Assembly: GCA_026874595.1 (NCBI GenBank)
Contig: CM049310.1
Location: 46,101,058 to 46,165,057, forward strand
Length of the DNA: 64,000 bases
DNA from: Sipunculus nudus
Lineage: Eukaryota; Annelida; Sipuncula; Golfingiida; Sipunculidae
Direction of reading: 5' to 3'
The notes under the pieces were generated by a model that saw nothing but the letters and a program-made list of their open reading frames with translations, ran no database searches and was not told where the DNA came from. This document shows positions 57,942 to 64,000 of this stretch, one piece after another. The translations under genes were made by a program, and so were the position numbers. Every line of letters begins with the position of its first letter. The first letter of the stretch is position 1.

Positions 57942-60432
57942 CTGCACAAATAACCAAATAAAAACCAATTACTTTTCAGCATGTTCCAATGACATGTCAA
58001 ATATTGGATGATATCAGGAAAATATATATTCTTATGTTTACATATTTGTACAAAATGTTGTTCACCACTGTGTATTAAATTAATATAGTGATAAAATATG
58101 GTATTTAGGTTTCAACCAACAAAATACTGCATAATCAACAAGTCTCTAACAGAAAAAATAACCACATATAATAATAATAATCCATATAATGGCAGGAAAA
58201 AATTCAGTATTTTGGGGGGCACAAAATCAAAAATGCATCTATGACAGTTAACCATTTGCCAAGGAACATATTATCATCACATTTCTCATCTTTATAACCA
58301 TATTATGAAATCCAAAGTTCTAAAAATGATGGTATGTACTGGGCAAAAAATACAAAAAGGTTTGATCATGTAATTATTTAGCTGATGTTGATTTTTAGGA
58401 ACAGTGATTTATGGAGTTTGAGAAATGTGAATCTCCATTTTGGGAGGGTACTGACACCATAATCTGAAGTTATTTTACGGTCTGCATAAGAAACTCAAAT
58501 TATATTAACAGCGATCAATCTACACAGATACACAATATTGATATACATATAACATATCTATAGTGATACACAATACATAAATTCATACACATTAAAATTC
58601 ATGAATCCAGAAGTGCAAACTGAATTCATGAAAAGCCTAAAGCAGGAACAGTCTGTAAAATCTGAAAAAGAGCCAATCTCTCCCTTCATTTTTAGAAAAT
58701 GCTCCTTTCAACGTCATTTCAATTTATAAACCACTACCGCACTCTACACCTTCAATTTGCATTAAAATTTATCTATTATTACTAATAATCTGTTTAACTG
58801 TTAAAAGTTTGACAAGTTTAATTATTATGTTGGTTTATGAGATAGAGGACATTATCCGTGCATATGAGAGAAATATGACCAAATTAGGAGAAAGGTGCAT
58901 TTGGACAGGTTAATTAGTAAACTTTGTTATTTCAGCTTGTGACTTAAAGATTGTTTGATATCGGGGTGCATGAAGGAACCAAAATGATATTAAGATAGGA
59001 TGATAAAGATGTTATTGGTTTTCCTTGACCATCCATCTTTGACCTGAGACCTTAAACCTTTGCTACATAAATCCCAAGAATTTGACCCCTGGTTCTTCAT
59101 ATTCAGGCCAAAACAATCAGGTTAATAAAAATGCTAAGGTTAAGGGATGAAATATGAACATGCAAGAGGTAATGTCACAACTGGTTGGATTAATTTAGGG
59201 GAATAATTTGCACATTTATCAGATTATCAACATTTCAAATTGATACTCATGAAGTGTTGAGGGTTTAATGATAAAAATGATTAAATTACACAGAGGTATA
59301 ATTTGTATATAACACAAATGACATATACTTTTAAATCAATAAATTGTTCAGGGGATGTTAATGGTAAATGGAGGGTAACAGTTTATCTATTCAACAGATA
59401 ATATTGTGCAGGGGATATTATAATGTACAAGTAGATGAAAGTACCATAATAATTTACATATGCAATAGATGATCAACTTTTATGTTAATGAATTGTACAG
59501 GGTAGTTTGTAATATAAAAATGGGACAGATTAAACTGAGGGTAACAATCTGCATATTCAACAGATGACCCACATGATTAATATATCAGTGATATGTGCAT
59601 TTTGAAATCATGTGCAGCAAATCAAAATACAAATGGTAAGTGCCATTTGTTATCACCATCTTACCCAGCTTGAACTGGCATCAGACTCAGAGCACTGCAA
59701 CACCATCACAATAAACTCATGCAAATTACATCAAACAGGCAAACCAGGCCATGCATACTGATAACAAACTTATGAATATTCATACATACTCTCAAATACA
59801 TGTGCATGATAAAAACATGAATACAGCAGGTATCTAAAATGAGTAAAATTTTAATACATTATTTTGTTTTCACAATGTGTTTACCAAAATGGATTAAGCA
59901 GTCTTCTATCAAATTAATAGTGGGGATGCAAGTACTTTTTACACTTGTTATAAAAGGATTATCCAGCATGCTTCCCCCCCTTTCCATTATACACAGTACT
60001 AGAGAGAAAAAGTGAAACAACCCTACCGGTATATTTCTTTTACTTTGGAACCAATTTCTTCCTTTATAAAATGTAATGGAGGAATATCAGTTTAAAGTTT
60101 TATCAATCAAAACAGTCAAGACAGTAGTATTTTGTCTATTCTTAAGGCAAATAGTGAAAACAAAATCTGTAATCTATAAAACTTATACAATGAAATAAAA
60201 ATAAACATTAAACAAAAACACAGACATCAATACACAAGTTATACACAAAAACAAAAAAACAAACTACAAATCATTAATCAAATGAACTGCATATGTCAAA
60301 CACAAAAGAAAATACATTTCATAACAAACGTTCTATTATTAGTAAAAAAAAAACCACACAACATAAAATACAGCATTTAAATAAGGAAACATCACACCAG
60401 GTCACTACCTCTTTTAAAGCTAGGATACTCAC
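57942..60432 (-). other. Intron of the minus-strand gene (~2.5 kb)
   Basis: GTGAGT donor and TGTGCAG acceptor. AT-rich, with no supported exon or identifiable element. Confidence 0.6.
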
Positions 60433-60599
60433 AAGACTTTGTGCTTTTTCTGGGATTGTCGGACTCGGCAGGGGATCCTCGTGTTCAGACACAGCAGACT
60501 GAGCAGACGGTACTGTAACGTGAATGGTTGACCCTCGGCTGGACTGTGCCCTGGTCAGTGGACGCTCAGGGGTGGTGGAAGGTGGGGTTGGGATACGAC
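60433..60599 (-). CDS. Uncharacterised protein, exon
   Basis: A 167-nt exon, entered in phase 1 (acceptor GTTATTCCAG) and left in phase 0 (donor CTT/GTGAGT). It encodes RIPTPPSTTPERPLTRAQSS, followed by a Ser/Val-rich stretch and HEDPLPSPTIPEKAQSL. GC-richer than its flanks. Open plus-strand frames overlapping it are shadows. Confidence 0.75.
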
Positions 60600-61243
60600 C
60601 TGGAATAACAACACATCTACTGACTCCACTCCACCTCAGCTGGCTTATCTACAGATTTTTCCTAATGATCCCTCATTATGCATATATAGTATTAAATAAA
60701 GGATCTTTCTCCTAAGTATTTCAAGGCATGATCATATCACAAATATTATAATTAAGTTGTAGAAAGTATGAGCATGATCAGTATGTTTTCAAGTATGAAT
60801 TACCTTATTTATATTGCGGCATGTTTCAAAATTATTCTTGCCCATCAGCTGAACTTTTTCTAACATACAACTTTTTCAATTTACCTTGTACATATTACAA
60901 TATTATAACAGGATCTTGATCATAAAAAACATATATTCTGTTAAATTTAATAAATATTTGCAATTGAAAAACAGTTAAGTATTTCCATAATGTGTACAGG
61001 ATCTTGATAACACAACATATTCTGTTAAATTTAACATATATTTTGCCACTGAGAAACAGAAAAATGTTTTCATAATGTGTACGTTACCAACGCAAACATT
61101 AAAGATTTCATCAATGAGGTACCAGTAGATTCACTGGAAGTACTGATGTCTTGATGACAGCATGAATCCATAAGGAACTAAAATTCAGCATCAAGATGAC
61201 ACTCCCTGAAATGGATATTTACTGTACAAGTACAAAACCTTAC

Positions 61244-61378
61244 CAAGAGTGAAATCAAACAGTTGCTGGGAGTAGTTGAAAGGTCTTGTAATTCTGACAC
61301 CAGATGGCAGCTCTGGTAGCCCCAGGGAGATGGATGGCACCTTGGATTTGGTATCCTGGTAGACAGGCCTGCTGTAAC
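61244..61378 (-). CDS. Uncharacterised protein, exon
   Basis: A 135-nt exon, phase 1 to phase 1, acceptor CTGTATCCAG and donor CTTG/GTAAGG. It encodes YSRPVYQDTKSKVPSISLGL, PELPSGVRITRPFNYSQQL and FDFTLG. With the next upstream exon it is the least low-complexity part of the protein, so it is the best query for finding homologues. A second overlapping minus-strand frame is a shadow. Confidence 0.75.
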
Positions 61379-61925
61379 CTGGATACAGAATGACACCATA
61401 GCAACCTGTCACTTTCACCATTAATACAACATGTAAATTACTCTGACAGTGTATGAGAAACTTCTTAATAGTTCAGGGCTACACAGCATTTTGTATAAAT
61501 CTCAACAGAATATGAAAAAAACCCATAAGGAATATTTGTTTGCTGATGAATATGTAAAGATATTCTGAGAATATACTTCTTGATTTTCAAACACACAAAT
61601 AATGTATCAGTTCTCTACACATGCACAAAAATATATACTTAATCAATTTTAAACATGTGATTAATATTTGTTTCAGGTTATACATCACCATGGTGTTACT
61701 AGGCCATTGAGAAGCATCTTCTAAGTAATAAATAAACATATCATAAAATACATCACAGATGAATTGCATTTGCATGCATCTAATTGTTAATAATTATCAT
61801 TACATTTGCACTTGTATTTATATAAATGACTTTGCATTTTAATTACTAAAAATTAAAATTTTATTTGCCTTCAAATGTATACAGAGCTGCACATGAACCA
61901 GTCCCTTACAGTTGTAGCTACAAAC

Positions 61926-62106
61926 CTTTGATGGCTGGAAGAACTCTCTTCTTGTTTAGTCGACCATGAATCAAATCATATGATCCGTCTAAGCTTCCTA
62001 AATCCCCTATTTCTGCGATCCGGTCCGGATCTGGATCAGTCCCACTGTCTGGATCATTTACTGTACTCATGTGGTCAATCAGATTCCCGTCATCCAGGAA
62101 GAACAA
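61926..62106 (-). CDS. Uncharacterised protein, most upstream exon seen
   Basis: A 181-nt exon, entered in phase 0 (acceptor TCTCTCGGACAG) and left in phase 1 (donor AAAG/GTTTGT). It encodes LFFLDDGNLIDHMSTVNDPD and an acidic Asp/Pro-rich segment. It then continues RIAEIGDLGSLDGSYDLIHG and a basic end (RLNKKRVLPAIK). It starts mid-protein: the first codon is TTG preceded by a splice acceptor, so the true N-terminus lies further right, probably outside the window. All seven exons join without a stop to give 586 residues. Confidence 0.72.
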
Positions 62107-62626
62107 CTGTCCGAGAGATAATACAGCATGTTACCAAGGCAGTAAATGGCAATAGATAGGATATATTTAACACCATACACCCAGCAAATTATGTTATATG
62201 TTCATTAACTTATACCTAATAATAGACAGATTATAGGACAGAAAGAGACTGACTATAAAATGTTAAACCCAATAAACTTTCATATACATAATTCATTTTA
62301 CTTGTGTGAGATGCACAATGTGTTCTAAAAAAACACTGTTTATAAGGGTAAGGGGTCCATTTATTCTTGATACAAAACAGTTGTTAGGTTATTTTCACAG
62401 TTGAGACTAGTCAGTGAAGAATCAAGCACGGGTAGTGACATCTTCTGTCATAACAGGTTACCACCATATGTAGGTTACAACATCAGTTATGCATCTAAAC
62501 TGTTTCCCTACAGGTTTCAAATGTATAATTGTTAACACTTTACAGTACGTGCAGTATGATTAGCTTTGTAGAATTGATAATTTTCCATTGGAATACACAC
62601 ACACATATATATGTATGTATATAAAT

Positions 62627-62628
<2 letters not shown>
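62107..62628 (-). other. Intron or upstream flank of the minus-strand gene
   Basis: No exon ending in phase 0 with a good donor was found here. AT-rich. Confidence 0.4.

Positions 62629-62676
<48 letters not shown>
62629..62676. repeat. (TA)n microsatellite
   Basis: About 24 TA units next to a CA/TATG-rich simple stretch from about 62595. The minus-strand IYIYIY frame is an artefact. Confidence 0.95.
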
Positions 62677-62678
<2 letters not shown>

Positions 62679-64000
62679 CACACAAATTTTCAAAGATAAT
62701 ACAATATGTGACATATATGACAAAGTATATGAGGTATTAATTCAAACATCTGTGATAACATAGAACAATAAATTCAGCACCATGGCCAGACAATGCAGCA
62801 GATCTAATTAATATTGCTGATTATATTCATAGCTGAGTGATAAGAATAAATAAATTCAAGCATATTTTTGTTTTTCCAAATTAAAATCTCCCAGAATATT
62901 TTCTATAATGGTGATTAAAATACCATTACAAGTAATTAATCAAAGAATATTAAGGACTGATTGTTTGCTTATTAATTCTTACAACATATTATCTTATAAC
63001 ATAACTCCACCCCTGAAGGATGTTACATCTAGTACAAAGATCCTTAATATGTTATACAATCACACCAGATACAAATGATTTTATTAAATTAAACTGAGAC
63101 CATTTGAAATGAATTTGCTCTTTTCCATACTGACCTGTCCAGTTCTAGGTTTCATTTAGGTCACAGATTAGGTACAAGCATAGAAAGCTAGCTTTCAGTG
63201 AATAGCAACTACTTCCCTATGAATAAACAAGCATAAAGCAAAAAGCTAAGGCAGAAGCAGGTAAGAAGATTCCAACTTGTTGGCGAAATAATGATTCCTT
63301 TACACATACTGAAATTATCCCTCTCAATTTAGAGTATGTTTAAATTAAAAGAAAAAATATGACATAATGAAATCAGTCTAAAAGCACCTTTGTGTAAAAA
63401 GCTGAAAAGATGAACCACTGTTTGGGCAGAGTTTAGTTTAAACATTCACCACTAGAGGTCAGCATATGCTGGTAAGTAAAAGAAGTTTGTCATTCAATAC
63501 AAATCAGCCTGGAGGTATATTTTCTGCAGTACATTTTTAATGAAACTTGCAGACCTGCGATAGCATTTTCTAAGCTTTGTAATGCATTACAAACCTTGAA
63601 GGCTTTCTTACAAGTGGAATACTGAGGTATGCACTTGTTTTCATGATAACATGAACAAGTATCCCTATTTGAAGTTATTTACTATGGTATTAAGAAAGTA
63701 TCCAATTTGAGATGAATTATGAACTCAAGTAGTTCCAGTTGCTGAATGGTCAGTATCTTATGCCTGACTTCCATGCCATCACACAAAGAGGCAAAGCCTT
63801 GAATTTTACAATTACATTTTTGACTGATGTATAACCATCAGCTAATGTCTTAAAACTTTTGGGTAGATGCACCAATGGCCAAGCATCCATGTAAATGATT
63901 ATTCCTGGTATTCCAAGTATAACTTCTGCATAAATACAACCAACCACCTTAGGTTAGTAGGTTTTTCTGTTTGTCAACATTGGCACATGTACTGTTTACT
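62677..64000. other. Gene-less stretch to window end
   Basis: No supported exon. A 65-codon minus-strand frame at 63750-63947 has no domain, convincing splice sites or phase match to the exon at 61926-62106. Confidence 0.4.

Noticed and set aside
63750-63947. 65-codon minus-strand frame
   Set aside because: No splice phase compatible with the exon at 61926-62106 and no recognised domain.

Overview
This window is eukaryotic nuclear DNA from an invertebrate, most likely a mollusc and probably a bivalve. It is AT-rich, with many (TA)n tracts, split genes with GT-AG introns, and abundant decayed transposable elements. Four repeat islands combine a terminal stem-loop, an (ACGG)n microsatellite and internal tandem monomers. 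That architecture is known from bivalve 'pearl' (Helitron-like) elements. The species call is inference; no rRNA, mitochondrial or other marker gene is present.

Layout. Bases 1-10290 hold no gene I can support: microsatellites, a GC-rich foldback, a tandem CRE (TGACGTCA) cluster, a tRNA-derived SINE-like element, a G/C-tract repeat and one pearl-like island. Bases 10291-16521 are a decayed minus-strand LTR retrotransposon. Its order is gag (SCAN-like), zinc knuckle, protease, integrase, then reverse transcriptase and RNase H. Integrase upstream of RT marks it as Gmr1-like Ty3/gypsy. Its upstream LTR has lost the promoter part, and the coding region has several stops and frameshifts.

Bases 18990-42258 hold a plus-strand gene in four coding exons separated by introns of about 10.7, 11.0 and 1.0 kb. 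Reading phase is kept at every junction. The predicted 123-residue secreted precursor has a signal peptide, a K-A-K-R processing site, and a C-terminal region of 12 cysteines. These form two tandem six-cysteine modules with inhibitor-cystine-knot spacing. This is the most interesting gene of the window. Its introns carry a SINE-related repeat landscape, a pearl-like island, a TA-flanked MITE, foldback elements and a near-perfect 136-bp hairpin.

Bases 42300-53900 are repeat-dense: a second copy of the 18-kb SINE, G/C-tract foldbacks, a hAT transposase remnant, a pogo-like MITE, and two pearl-like islands. The larger island has about five 336-bp monomers, most carrying the palindrome GGTGGCGCCACC.

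Bases 54842-62106 hold the last seven exons (587 codons with stop) of a minus-strand gene whose upstream part lies beyond the window or was not found. The encoded C-terminal region is acidic, then proline/serine-rich and glutamine-rich, mostly disordered in appearance, and I do not recognise the family. Bases 62107-64000 show no further exon that I can support.
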